Below are positions 12,758-23,201 of a stretch of 64,000 bases of DNA, piece after piece. Made by a program: the position numbers and the translations under genes. This DNA is from Mesostigma viride. Lineage: Eukaryota > Streptophyta > Mesostigmatophyceae > Mesostigmatales > Mesostigmataceae. Below the pieces are notes generated by a model that searched no databases, was not told the origin of the DNA, and was given only the letters and a program-made list of their open reading frames with translations. The stretch lies in NCBI GenBank assembly GCA_009746045.1, contig RPFO01000175.1:3161634-3225633 (forward strand), written 5' to 3'. Each line of letters starts with the position of its first letter. Positions within the stretch are counted from its first letter, which is position 1.

Positions 12758-12761
12758 TTAA

Positions 12762-14460
12762 CCCCTAAATGGTCTGGCTGCCGATTTTCCGCCTAAAACT
12801 GAGTTACAGCCGACACGTCGGCCCCTTCTCGGGGGACCAAATGCCGCGAAAACTATTGAGAATTAGGAAAAGTTTAGCTGAGAAGATCGAAAGTTTATAA
12901 TTTTCCTCACAGCATGGTACTAGGGTTTGCATACTTCTGACAAAGTTATAGAGGTGTTCTGGCCGGTCAAAGTACAAGGGGTCAGGGTACTTTTTCACGT
13001 ACAACGTGCATTCCGGAAAACGACGACCTGGCCATGGCGGCTTGCGCCCACGCATGGCATTTATGTTTTCGTTCGAATTTTCTGACCAAACTCAGGAAAT
13101 TGATTTTATACGTCCTAAAGATGATACAGGCCAATTTTTGGTTCGCGGGAATGCCATTTGATAGGTGTCGGCAGCGTTCTTGCTCGAAAAAACTGCGATC
13201 AGGCCGGACGATAGAAACGTTGACAGCAATACCTTTCCGGCGTATTTTAAAGGATATATTAGTTTCTTTGTACTTTTTATGGTACATGGTAGTCGTAAAC
13301 GTGCAAGGGTGGCCAGAAATCGCCGAATCCAGCGACCATGCTGCACAACTTTGGTGTGCCGAAATGCGCCATTTTGCGGCCACCGCCTGGGCCAAGGTAA
13401 CGCCATCCATGCCTGGTAAAGCTTAAGCATCGTTTTCCTATCGATGTTTGACGTTTATATATACGTTCTAGCTTGTGTAGCGCATTCTTTTTGCATTATT
13501 CATGCTCTTTCTTGACCCTGGCCTGGCCCCTTTCTAAAACACCCTTCTTAGATGCTTCCCTCAGTCAGTTGACCTGCCACAGGGTGATGGTGATAAGTTT
13601 TAGAGGCTGTATGGGTTTGAATACCTCCATATATGTTTGTTATACATTTCCCACACACATATTGCATGAGTGTGAGGCAGTTGGCTGGTCTCTGTGGCAT
13701 CATCAAGCATGTAACCGGTGAGTAGAAGCTTCCCATTGTCAGCATGTGCCACCAGGTGTGCTGGCCATCACCTGGCAAGCTGTAGCAGCTTAGGCCTAGT
13801 TTATCCTTGCTAGGGCAAGCTGAAATAGGCTTAAAATCACTAGTTTGTTGGTGGCTGCCTCCTAGAATGCATGCCTTGCGTAGGGTATCCGTACCACGTT
13901 ACCTACGTGCATGGACAAGGTGGCACCTGCACATAGGTGCCATGTAAGGGCAGTGTGATGATGCAGTTATGTTTCCCCATCATTGTGGAAGGGAAATGTA
14001 TTGTGTGGCATGGTTGGGGGCCATTTTAGTAGGTATTAGTTGGTAGTATGCCCACTCCTACCCCCTTGGTTGCTTTTTACCAACGGTACCCCTATGGGCT
14101 GTACTGGGTGTAACTGCTGGTATACCCACCCAAATGATGACCCCAATGGCTCAAACTGTTCAGCAACTAATTGTTCATCATCCCTGAAGTGGTAGGTGCC
14201 TAGCTCTTACAACATAATTCAAAATGCACATTCTACCAAAAATGAAAACGCTCGTCTTGACCCCCCTGACTTTGACGGCAGTTATACATGGCCTACCCTG
14301 CATATATGTAAGGTTGTGATATACCAACCCGAAGGGCAACTCATGGACATGCTTGGCCCCCAAGGACAGCCATTGGATATGGGTGGGTTGGATGGCATCT
14401 GGTTTGCAAAATTGTGAAGTTACAGCCGATGCATCGGCAGTATTTCTGCCCATTTAGGGG
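12762..14460. mobile_element. TTAA-type piggyBac-like element 3 (non-autonomous)
   Basis: The element has ends CCCCTAAATGG and CCATTTAGGGG and sits between TTAA (12758-12761) and TTAG (14461-14464). Copy 2 has the empty site near 28937, with a single TTAG. Just inside each end is a short palindrome, GCCGACACGTCGGC on the left and GCCGATGCATCGGC on the right, each preceded by AGTTACA. These paired subterminal palindromes look like transposase-binding sites. No transposase gene was found in 1.7 kb. Confidence 0.65.
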
Positions 14461-14521
14461 TTAGAGGGTGTGGCCCTTAGCCGGGTGGATTACCTTACAT
14501 GCTCGTTTGCAGCTGTCACAT

Positions 14522-15909
14522 GGGGGGTGTCCAAAAACAAGAAAATTTACATCATGCTGGATTCGAGTAGATCTCGCGAAAACAAGCATGTTTGCCACTG
14601 GTCGCAACCCCAGGGCGGGTCTCTAGGTTAGAAGTTACAGAGCCTCAAAAACCGTTAACTTAAAGGGTAGGTAGGTAGGGTGCCGGGCCGATATGGGTTT
14701 TTTACAACAAAACACTTGGATTTTCTGCTAGCTCCCTGTATGGTCGGAATTTTGAAACGGTTTGACGGACAAACTGATAGCACTTGGCGAGCTGAACCCA
14801 AATCTGCAGTCAAAATTTTGGCAGGTACCATAGAGGGGGGGGGGGCGTTGCCCGCAAGATGGTGCTGCCCCTACATAGGCACGGAAGTATTCTGCCGTCT
14901 GCCACCACTACAAGGCTTCGGCTATCCAGCGCCGTGCCGTGCCAGTATCGCGTCGCGCCGGCCAACGACCCATTTAATTAACAAAAACGGAATTTTCCCA
15001 TACACCAATACTGACAGTACTGTAGAGCTCGCGGAGCTGATCATTTTGCTCCCTAGGTCGACCCCTATAACCCTTGGGACCTCAGGGTTTTGCACTTTTG
15101 CTAGGTTACTATAGCGCCTAGGTGCTAGGTAGGTAGGGTTCAAGGGCCAACTTTTGGAAAATTTCAGCATGGTGTCTGATATTTTTGTTTTTTCCACCCG
15201 CAGCTGTCACAAAAAAAATACCAAAAATACCAGGGGGTGCAAGGGGGGTGTCCAAAACAAAAATATCAGACACTATGCTGAAATTTTCCAAAAGTTGGCC
15301 CTTGGACCCTTAGTACCTACCTAGCACGTAGGCGCTGTACCTAGCAAAACCCTGAGGTCCCAAGGGTGATAGGGGTCAACCTAGGGAGCAATATGATCAG
15401 CTCCGCGAGCTCTACCGTTTGAGCATATTGGTGTATGGGAAATTCCGGTTTTCTTAAATGGGTCGTTTGCCGGCACGACGCGATACTGGCACGGCACGGC
15501 GCTGGATAGCCGAAGCCTTGTAGTGGTGGCAGAAGGCAGCATACTTCCGTGCCTAGGGGCAGCACCATCTTGCGGGCAACGCCCCCCCCCTCTATGGTAC
15601 CTGCCAAAATTTTGACTGCAGATTTGGGTTCAGCTCGCCAAGTGCTATCAGTTTGTCCGTCAAACCGTTTCAAAATTCCGACCATACAGGGAGCTAGCAG
15701 AAAATCCAAGTGTTTTGTAGTAAAAAACCCATATCGGCCCGGCACCCTAGTACCTACCTACCCTTTAAGTTAACGGTTTTTGAGGCTCTGTAACTTCTAA
15801 CCGAGAGACCCCGCCTGGGTTTGCGACCAGTGGCAAACATGCTTGTTTTCGCGAGATCTACTCGCATCCAGCATGATGTAAATTTTCTTGTTTTTGGACA
15901 CCCCCCCCC
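14522..15909. repeat. Foldback repeat, inverted arms about 0.66 kb
   Basis: Arm 1 (14522-15198) and arm 2 (about 15257-15909) are inverted copies around a spacer of about 58 bp. They differ by scattered substitutions and small indels (for example in the G-tract near 14837), so the palindrome is not a simple read artefact. Each arm starts GGGGTGTCCAAAAACAA. A third, direct partial copy follows at 15900-16362. Confidence 0.75.
14680..15114 (+). CDS. ORF in foldback arm, unknown
   Basis: A 144-codon frame opening MPGRYGFFTTKHLDF. The inverted arm keeps the same frame for 134 codons (15745 to 15341, minus strand), despite indels. The third copy has a one-base deletion soon after the start. No domain is recognised, and the retained frame may simply reflect recent duplication. 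Confidence 0.2.
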   Translation: MPGRYGFFTTKHLDFLLAPCMVGILKRFDGQTDSTWRAEPKSAVKILAGTIEGGGALPARWCCPYIGTEVFCRLPPLQGFGYPAPCRASIASRRPTTHLINKNGIFPYTNTDSTVELAELIILLPRSTPITLGTSGFCTFARLL

Positions 15910-16362
15910 CCCCCTTTACATCATGCTGGATTCGAGTAGATCTCGCGAAAACAAGCATGTTTGCCACTGGTCGCAACCCCAGGGGGTCTCTAGGTTAGAA
16001 GTTACAGAGCCTCAAAAACCGTTAACTTAAAGGGTAGGTAGGTAGGGTGCCGGGCCGATATGGGTTTTTTACAACAAAACACTTGGATTTCTGCTAGCTC
16101 CCTGTATGGTCGGAATTTTGAAACGGTTTGACGGACAAACTGACAGCACTTGGCGAGCTGAACCCAAATCTGCAGTCAAAATTTTGGCAGGTACCATATG
16201 TAGAGGGGGGGGCGTTGCCCGCAAGATGTTGCTGCCCCTAGGCACGGAAGTATGCTGCCGTCTGCCACCACTACATACAAGGCTTCGGCTATCCAGCGCC
16301 GTGCCGTGCCAGTATCGCGTCGCGCCGGCCAATGACCCATTTTAGAAAACCGGAATTTTCCC
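15900..16362 (+). repeat. Third foldback unit, truncated by TIR element copy 2
   Basis: This repeats arm 1 of the foldback in the same orientation, then stops at TTCCCAT, where copy 2 begins after TTA. Its 3' part is not found directly beyond the right end of copy 2 at 28970, so either the locus was rearranged after insertion or the truncation came first. Confidence 0.6.
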
Positions 16363-16847
16363 ATTAGGTAATCCACCCGGTTAAGGGCCACCTTAATTGC
16401 AAAACTCCTGGCATTCGCAGGACTGGGCAGATTGTCATTCTGAGCATGGATTTGGAATCAGCGACATCGACTTCGCACAGTAAAATTCTTGTTGGGACCG
16501 TTTTGGCACGTTTTGGGGGGGGTAGGGAGGGGGGGGGGGGCGGGGAGGCAAAGTCGGGTTACAGGCCACCCCTGTTTTTTAGCAGGAAAAACTTGGGGAA
16601 AAGCAGGGGAAAGCGGGGAAAAGCCTTGGTTACATGGCTAGCGGCTTAATTAAATTATTCTGCTTTAGAAGGGGTGTAGCCTCGAGGAAAGCACTTCTAG
16701 TGCTCAGCACGTCCTTCTAGTGCTCAGCATGCATGCAGCCTTGGTCACATGGCGGGCTTCCAGTTTGCTACAATAGCTGCTTCCATTGACGGCTGAGAAC
16801 CCTGAACTGAAGACGCAGAACAGCTGAGTGACAGACTTCGTGAGGGG

Positions 16848-17150
16848 ATGGCAGAAGACACGTCCGGGCATCCAGCATTCTCCCAGAGGATGCTGGATGC
16901 TGGCTTAGTTGACGATAGGCACTTTAAAGCCCTCGTCATCGTCACAATGAAACACGGCAACGCTCCCAATGTAACCGACTGTAGAGTTGTAGCACCTGTT
17001 CCTTCTCGAGGTTGCATGTTCCAGAGGAGAAATTGCGGGAATGCAGCTGGAACGACTATCAAAAACTGTTTAAGAAAGAGCCCGCAACCATCGATGCTTG
17101 GAAGCAGCTGCGACAGCTGGCCACCTGAATTGTGTTCAAGTTTTCAATAA
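16848..17150 (+). CDS. Small ORF inside TIR element copy 2, function unknown
   Basis: A 100-codon frame, the counterpart of 4724-5032 in copy 1, opening MAEDTSGHPAF. It stays in frame across differences of two and three codons. It is followed at once by the 116-bp tandem repeats. No domain recognised; coding status is uncertain. Confidence 0.25.
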   Translation: MAEDTSGHPAFSQRMLDAGLVDDRHFKALVIVTMKHGNAPNVTDCRVVAPVPSRGCMFQRRNCGNAAGTTIKNCLRKSPQPSMLGSSCDSWPPELCSSFQ

Positions 17151-17735
17151 AGTCTTTGCATGGTTGTGTGATTGATGAGCCGTGATTTGCCGTGAACTAC
17201 TAGTCTAACTTATTATGGCACATCAAGCGACCACATAGGGCCACCTGAATTGTGTTCAAGTTTTCAATACAGTCACTGCATGCATGGTTGTGTGATTGAT
17301 GAGCCGTGATTCGCCATGAACAAGTCTAACTTATTCATATTGCACATCAAGCGTCCGCATAGGGCCACCTGAATTGTGTTCAAGTTTTCAATAAAGTCAT
17401 TGCGTGGTTGTGTGATTGATGAGCCGTGATTTGCCATGAACAAGTCTAACTTATGTAAGCACTATGGCACATCAAGCGACCACATAGGGCCACCTGAATT
17501 GCATGTGTTCAAGTTTCAATTATTGCATGGTTGTGTGATTGATGACCCATGATTTGCCATGAGTCTAACTTATTGTTGCACATCAAGCGACCACATAGGG
17601 CCACCTGAATTTTGTTCAAGTTTTCAATAAAGTCACTGCATGGTTGTGTACGTGGTTGATGAGCCGTGATTTGCCGTGAACTAGTCTAACTTATTATGGC
17701 ACATCAAGCGACCATATAGGGCCACCCTGAATTGT
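17118..17735 (+). repeat. Minisatellite, about five units of 110-120 bp
   Basis: Each unit starts near GCCACCTGAATT and contains TTTTCAATAAAGTCA, TGATTGATGAGCC and ACATCAAGCGACCA. Copy 1 of the host element has little more than one unit at 4985-5140, so the array expanded or contracted after the copies separated. The repeated AATAAA could provide several polyadenylation signals, but no transcript is known. Confidence 0.8.
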
Positions 17736-17898
17736 GCCAAGGTGTGTGGGTGTGTCAAAAGTGTTCGATTGTTGTGTTACTTGCCATATTAAGCAACAAC
17801 ATGGAATCATAGATCCATTAAGACATATGAAGTGAGATAGACAACTATTCTATTGTAGTTGTGAAACAACTAATTTAGTTAGACATTAGTTACTTCCA

Positions 17899-18065
17899 TG
17901 GTCGTGTGCGTGTGCGTGCGCGTGTGCGTGTGCGTGTGCGTGTGCGTGTGCGTGTGCGTGTGCGTGTGCGTGTGCGTGTGCGTGTGCGTGTGCGTGTGCG
18001 TGTGCGTGTGCGTGTGCGTGTGCGTGTGCGTGTGCGTGTGCGTGTGCGTGTGCGTGTGCGTGTGC
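17899..18065 (+). repeat. (TGTGCG)n microsatellite, left part, split by copia
   Basis: About 165 bp of TGTGCG repeats end at the left LTR of the copia element. A few repeat bases (TGTGCGTGTGAGC) continue at 27418 beyond the right LTR, followed by the same unique sequence that follows the array in copy 1 (9385 onward). Confidence 0.9.
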
Positions 18066-18712
18066 AGTTAGCGAGCAGCCAGAACTGTGAGTTCCTGGTC
18101 TCTCACGCCACACAACGGGATGAGCCAAAGTTGCAAGGCAGCAACCTTTTAACCCGTGCACCAAGCCACGACCACGGTGAGCGGTTCCACGTCCAATGTG
18201 GGAGCCTCGGTTCGTGCTTGCCAAGATAGCTGGTCATCCCCCATGACCAAGCTATATCCTTTGCGTTGTTCCTCGTTCCCATCGGCGTGACGAGGCACGT
18301 GCAGGCAGGCAAGCAAATCCTCAACGTCCACTGGCATCAGTGCAGAGCCAGGACGAACTGGATTTGTCTAGACTCTGCAACCTAGGAAGTACAGGACCTG
18401 TCACAAGCCTGCAAGGCCTAGTATCCTTGCAGACCTGTGCCAGTTCCTGTAGTCCACCAGTCACAGGCTGCTGCTCCTCTGGTCTACGTGGACCACAGTC
18501 ACGTGATAGTCAGGCTAAGCCTGTGCAGGCACGGCCTGCCACGTGTCCTGTCCACTATACCAGAGGACTGTACCTAGTCGGCCACGGACGGCTAGGACTT
18601 CGGGACCTCATATCTTTCTCGTCCCTTGTCTGTTTCAGGCGGTCAGCACGGCGTTGGAAAGGTCTTTCCAAACTGCATCCACTTAGCATATTGGTTGCCC
18701 AAAATGCTAACT
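18066..18712 (-). repeat. 3' LTR of copia element
   Basis: Direct repeat of 26770-27417, ending in the same short inverted AGTTAGC/GCTAACT. It is the 3' LTR because the genes read on the minus strand. Open frames inside the LTR appear in both copies and are not considered genes. Confidence 0.95.
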
Positions 18713-18735
18713 CCAACCCTTTCTTCTTTTGGAGC
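18713..18735 (-). promoter_or_regulatory. Polypurine tract of copia element
   Basis: On the minus strand the bases next to the 3' LTR read AAAAGAAGAAAGGG and then TTGG. A purine run directly upstream of the 3' LTR is where plus-strand DNA synthesis would be primed in LTR retrotransposons. Confidence 0.7.
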
Positions 18736-19719
18736 TGGACCAGCTTGAAACAACCTAACCTTGCTTGTGCCCACTCAGCCACAGACCGCTTGGTCCCTTG
18801 AGGTTGATCAGACCTTTGAGGGCCCAGGTTCCTGCCTCCTTTGGGTAACAACATATCTGCCCTTGGACCAGGCTAGGTGTACTGGCCAGTGAATCAGAGG
18901 TCACCCCAGGTTATCCCCTGACCCCTTGGTCAGCTCCCAACCTTTCCTTGGGAACTTGGTGCTAGATTAAAGTCAAGGCACATTACCTAGTCCAATGGCT
19001 GGGATTACAGGATGCCAAGAACGTACTATTGTGAGTTCCTGATCTTTCACAGTTATCACAGGCGCCCGTTCTTATGGCGCCCGCCTTGGCCAGCCTTTCC
19101 CTTTTATGCTCAAAGAGACTCAGGTAGCACCTATACAAATACTGCCTCATTGGGGAGCCCATGTCTTCACTGGGTGTTAAGCCCAGGAATCACTCATGCC
19201 AGGCTGTGGCTCTGCTGGGGAATTGAACCCCACCCCAACCTCCAGGTTTATAGGTGACCTGGAACTTTACACAAGAGAAACATTACAACCATGGAACAAC
19301 ATGAGAATGACATGACATGATTATGTTTTATTCAAGCATTATATAACCCAGAATGTGGCCCCTGGCAACCATGTTCCACATGGTCACACAACCAGGTTCT
19401 TTATTAGCAACAGGTTGGAAACAAGCACTAGAAAACATATGTACAGCAACCTGTAAGAACCAACATTCGGGTTGCCCTTGCATGGCCTAACTGTTTGAGG
19501 CCAAAGGCGTCGACTTAAGTCCTGGCGACTCTTCTGAACCCCATGGGGAGGGCCAGGCATGATTCTCAGCTGGTAGGAGTGACATTCCACACCAACTCCT
19601 GTCCAGGAGGGTGTACCTAACCCTGAAGGACCGGCTGTCAACCAGTAAGCACCAGTCACCACTTGGTACTTTGGTCAAGCAGCCCACTGGGGCACCCAAG
19701 CTGAAGCAAGGCCTGGTCT
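18736..19719 (-). other. Copia 3' untranslated region, no gene seen
   Basis: About 1 kb between the end of the RNase H region and the polypurine tract. Only short frames. A B-box-like GGTTCAATTCC on the minus strand (about 19217-19231) lacks a partner A box and is not a tRNA gene. The length is unusual for a copia 3' UTR. Confidence 0.5.
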
Positions 19720-20160
19720 CTATGGCCGCCCGTGTAAGGGGTCCATGAGCCCACGGAGCAGGGGGTACTGCCTCTCCGCCTTCTCCTCCAGCTTGGTGAG
19801 GGCATCTGCAGGGTTGTCCACACCAGGCACATGTTCAATGTGAGCTAGGTAGGACATCTCCTTGAGCAACAAGTAGTCAAGGTCCCTGCTCCTGGCCAGC
19901 TGCCTGTGCACAAATTGCACCATGCCCATGCTATCAGTCCTCACCAGTGTGTGCAGCTGCAACCTACAGGAAGCCACTTGACATAGCTGGTAGAAGAGCT
20001 CCCTCAAGTAAAGAGCAGTATGCAGCCCTTCACAGATTGCCCTGCACTCAGCAATATCACTGCTGGGTGTAACCCTGTTCTGCAACCGACTGTACCAGGT
20101 AACAAGTGAGGTGTGATCTTGCTCCAGGGTAACTAATGCTGCTGCCCGCCCCTGACCTCT
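19720..20160 (-). pseudogene. Copia RNase H C-terminal part
   Basis: After a frameshift near 20150 the minus strand reads LVTWYSRLQNRVTPSSDIAECRAICEG, with the copia-type serine pair and the catalytic acidic residue, then LVRTDSMGMV, SRDLDYLLLKEM and HVPGVDNPADALTK. This matches the end of Ty1/copia polyproteins (RNase H, then ADxxTK). The enzyme would remove genomic RNA during reverse transcription. The frame stops at 19720, about 1 kb before the LTR. Confidence 0.8.
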
Positions 20161-20702
20161 GTGACCTTCCTATTGTCCATAGAACTGTCCACATAGAGAA
20201 CCATGTCAAGGGGCTTGTACAAATCCACAGGACCCAGTATGAGAGGGGGAGACATCATGACAGCCTGCACCACACTCTCAGCACCCACCTCAACCAGCTG
20301 GGAATCAGTAAGTCGACTCAGAACCAGCAAGTCAGGGGCACATATACTTGCAAGCCATGCCAGCATGCCCCTGATGGTAGCACACCTAGCCTGCGTGATG
20401 GGCTCCTGCAATGCATCTACAATCTGCTGTGGGTAGTCCTTACCACCCTCCATCCTGATGAACCACGAGCCCTTGGCTTGGAACAACGTAGCCTGCATGC
20501 CACAGAAGACCATAGGCTCATTCTCCACCATGTGCTGTATCTTACCCAGCTCAAACCGCTTCTGGATCTTAGCCAAGACAGCCTCAACCCAGTCTGGTGG
20601 ACCTATGAGATGCAGGTCATCACCATGCAGTGAGGCAAAGACAGGAAGGCCATTGTAGGACCCTTGGAACAAACAGGGATCCACTGGAGACACAGAACCC
20701 AC
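20133..20702 (-). pseudogene. Copia reverse transcriptase palm and RNase H start
   Basis: This is the second RT frame. SPVDPCLF and NGLPVFASLHGDDLHLIG carry the motif C aspartates in the form GDD instead of the usual YVDD. Then come the thumb and connection, and YVDSSMDN with the first RNase H aspartate. A frameshift near 20690 separates it from the upstream RT frame and another near 20150 from the RNase H end. Without the indels the order agrees with a copia RT-RH. Confidence 0.8.
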
Positions 20703-22293
20703 AAGTATTCTTCAAGAATTTCTCTAGGCTCTTTCTCCAGATAATGGGACTGGACCTGAGACCTTCCAACCCTTTCAGAATTCTCAGGTACCTGGCCTTT
20801 ATCTCTGCTCTCCATACAGCAGGTACAGTCACAAAGAAAGGAGGGATATCTCTCCAAGTCTGCCTAGCCTGATCTTGGTCACCCTTGAGAAAAGCCCTCT
20901 TGAAATCAATCAGCACAGAGCTATAGGGCACACCCTTAACCAGAAAAGACAGAAATATACACAGCAGAATCCTCCACGTGTCATGCAGCATCCCTGGAGT
21001 ATAGAGCTCCTCATCTAACAACTGGCCAGTGCCATGATACTCGGTTACAACTGGTCTGACATGTGGCACCTGGACACCATCAACCTCCTTGAGCTTGAGG
21101 ACAAACATCAATCTGAGCAGCTGGTGAACTTCTGGCAGCTCATCCACAGGTTCTGCACAGTTGGAAACTATCCACTCATGCCCAGAAGCAACAAAGCCAA
21201 GAGTCCATGCCTTAGCCATCTTGGGGCTCTGCATCATCTCGACTAGCTGGCGCCAGGGAATAGGACTGTGAGCAGCTATCTGGTACCTGTTTACCCCTAA
21301 CTGCCTTGGATCAAAGGTGGTTGGGATTATCAACAAGTCCTCAGCTATGGGCTCCTGACTCTGAGGACCCTCAGCTGGCTGACTCCTAACAGCCTTCACC
21401 GCCACTGCAAGACCCTGGGAATAGTGATATCTTTCAAGGGGGAGGCTGCCCCTGCCTTCTAGTGCCAACTCATCAGAGGTCAAAGTAACCCCTGGCATGC
21501 ACAAGAAGTTCTGTCCCAGAATGGCAGGCCCCTTATAGCCCTCTACCACACAGAACGTGGTGGGCACCCCTAAGATAGGCACACTCACTTCCCCAAGGAT
21601 CTTCATGGACACCTTTCCTGAGAAATCAGACACAGCAAGGCAACTGGGATGGGACATCTGTAAGCCTACAGCATCCTCTTCCCTGATGACAGACACCTGT
21701 GAGTTGGTATCTACCTCCATTGTAGCTGCCCAGCACGACCCCCACCCCGTGAGCTTGGATACCTTGGGATCATGTTTGCTGCGCATGAGTGCTCGGATGA
21801 CGTCCGCCATGAGAGGCCCCCGGGCCTTAGGTGGCTGCCCCGTCCCCTCTGGCCTTGTGACAGTTGCTTCAGCAGCCTCCTCCTGCTCGTCATCTTCCAG
21901 CAGGGACAGACCATCATCCACCACCAGAGGATTGTTAGCTGCTGCTGCCTGGCTCTGGCCTGGCTCCTCAACCCAGCTGGGAGGGCCTGGCCCGTCTGCA
22001 GGCCAGATTGCATGTGGCCTTCTTTCCTTGACATGAGCCCAGGACAACCTGTACACGTGCCTTGGATCCTTTTCCAAGGCCACCAGGCAAGATCGGTTAG
22101 CTTCTTCCACACGAGTGACAACCCCATCCTGCCACTTCCCCCGCTTGCCTGGAATAGATGGTTCCTTCCACATCCTGACCTTCAGCCCCACCTGAGGTCT
22201 CAGCACATTCCAGTTCTTGTCCTTACGTCTCAGCTGGGCAAATAACCTATCTGCCTTCCTAAGACTGGCCTGCACCACGTTCTCAGGCAGCAA
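20620..22293 (-). pseudogene. Copia integrase C-terminus, protease-like domain and RT fingers
   Basis: A single minus-strand frame of 557 codons. Residues 35-90 (GLKVRMWKEPS, GKWQDGVV, HVYRLSWAHVKE) look like an integrase C-terminal DNA-binding domain. Residues 188-264 look like a retropepsin: VDTNSQ at 194-199 in place of the usual DTGS, and ILGQNFL at 258-264 as the conserved C-terminal element. Residues from about 370 are copia RT (LKLKEVDGVQVPHVRP, motif A LIDFKRAFLKGD, then GLEGLRSSPIIW). The frame has no upstream ATG because the 887-bp insert cuts it from the integrase core. The protease-like domain lies after integrase rather than before it, an unusual order. Confidence 0.8.
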
Positions 22294-22314
22294 GCTATAC
22301 TGCAGGGCCAGGGG

Positions 22315-23201
22315 AGTTAGGTGAAATAGTGCCGGAACCTTTCTGCCGTTGGGGCAAATCGGTCCGGAACACTATTTTGCCCGGATTCACCACTTCCGAG
22401 CACCCAAGTTAATTCGGCCGAATTAACTTGGGTGCTCGGAAGTGGTGAATCCGGGCAAAATAGTGTTCCGGACCGATTTGCCCCAACGGCAAAAAGGTTC
22501 CGGCACTATTTCACCTAACTAAAACCTGGCCCCGTGGAGGGGGAGTCGAATAGACCTGGAGACAACCGCCTGGGCTAGTGCACGCAAATGATATTGCGCC
22601 GGAACTGTCTCTGGCAGGTTTCGAACCCCTGACCTCCAAGGTGCACAGGTCTTAGTTAGGTGAAATAGTGCCGGAACCTTTTTGCCGTTGGGGCAAATCG
22701 GTCCGGAACACTATTTTGCCCGGATTCACCACTTCCGAGCACCCAAGTTAATTCGGCCGAATTAACTTGGGTGCTCGGAAGTGGTGAATCCGGGCAAAAT
22801 AGTGTTCCGGACCGATTTGCCCCAACGGCAAAAAGGTTCCGGCACTATTTCACCTAACTAAGACCTGTGCACCTTGGAGGTCAGGGGTTCGAAACCTGCC
22901 AGAGACAGTTCCGGCGCAATATCATTTGCGTGCACTAGCCCAGGCGGTTGTCTCCAGGTCTATTCGACTCCCCCTCCACGGGGCCAGGTTTTAGTTAGGT
23001 GAAATAGTGCCGGAACCTTTTTGCCGTTGGGGCAAATCGGTCCGGAACACTATTTTGCCCGGATTCACCACTTCCGAGCACGTACCAAGTTAATTCGGCC
23101 GAATTAACTTGGGTGCTCGGAAGTGGTGAATCCGGGCAAAATAGTGTTCCGGACCGATTTGCCCCAACGGCAAAAAGGTTCCGGCACTATTTCACCTAAC
23201 T
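22315..23201. mobile_element. 887-bp palindrome built of three palindromic MITEs
   Basis: Three near-perfect palindromes of 206-209 bp (22315-22520, 22654-22859, 22993-23201), each running from AGTTAGGTGAAATAGTGCC to its inverse around AATTCGGCCGAATT. The two 133-bp spacers (22521-22653, 22860-22992) are inverted copies of each other, so the whole unit is one palindrome. AGGGG on both sides is the likely target duplication. It interrupts the copia pol frame between integrase core and C-terminus. One spacer holds a GGTTCGAAACC B-box-like word (22886-22896). Confidence 0.85.

Larger units (their letters stand above)
4327..14494. mobile_element. TIR element, copy 1 (interrupted by nested insertions)
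   Basis: The left end GGTAATCCACCCGG plus TAAGGGCCACC (4327-4352) is the inverted match of the right end at about 14470-14494. Copy 2 at 16367-28969 has the same ends and collinear interior sequence. Subtracting the insertions at 5227-8854, 9815-11672 and 12762-14460 leaves about 3 kb. Copy 2 is flanked by TTA on both sides; copy 1 by TAA (left) and TTA (right). A 3-bp TWA target would fit PIF/Harbinger or Tourist-like elements. No transposase was recognised, so it is probably non-autonomous. Confidence 0.7.

Noticed and set aside
18103-18854. Apparent genes inside the LTRs (also at 26807-27466)
   Set aside because: Identical frames occur in both LTRs simply because the LTRs are identical, and they overlap each other on both strands.
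19216-19240. tRNA T-arm-like GGTTCAATTCC in the copia 3' region, and an Alu-like GCTGGGATTACAGG near 18995
   Set aside because: No A box or cloverleaf around the first. The second is a short chance match without Alu context.
22886-22972. tRNA gene or circularly permuted tRNA in the palindrome spacer (GGTTCGAAACC and TAGCCCAGGCGG)
   Set aside because: The T-stem does not pair fully, the A-box-like word lies downstream of the B box, and no acceptor stem forms in either arrangement.
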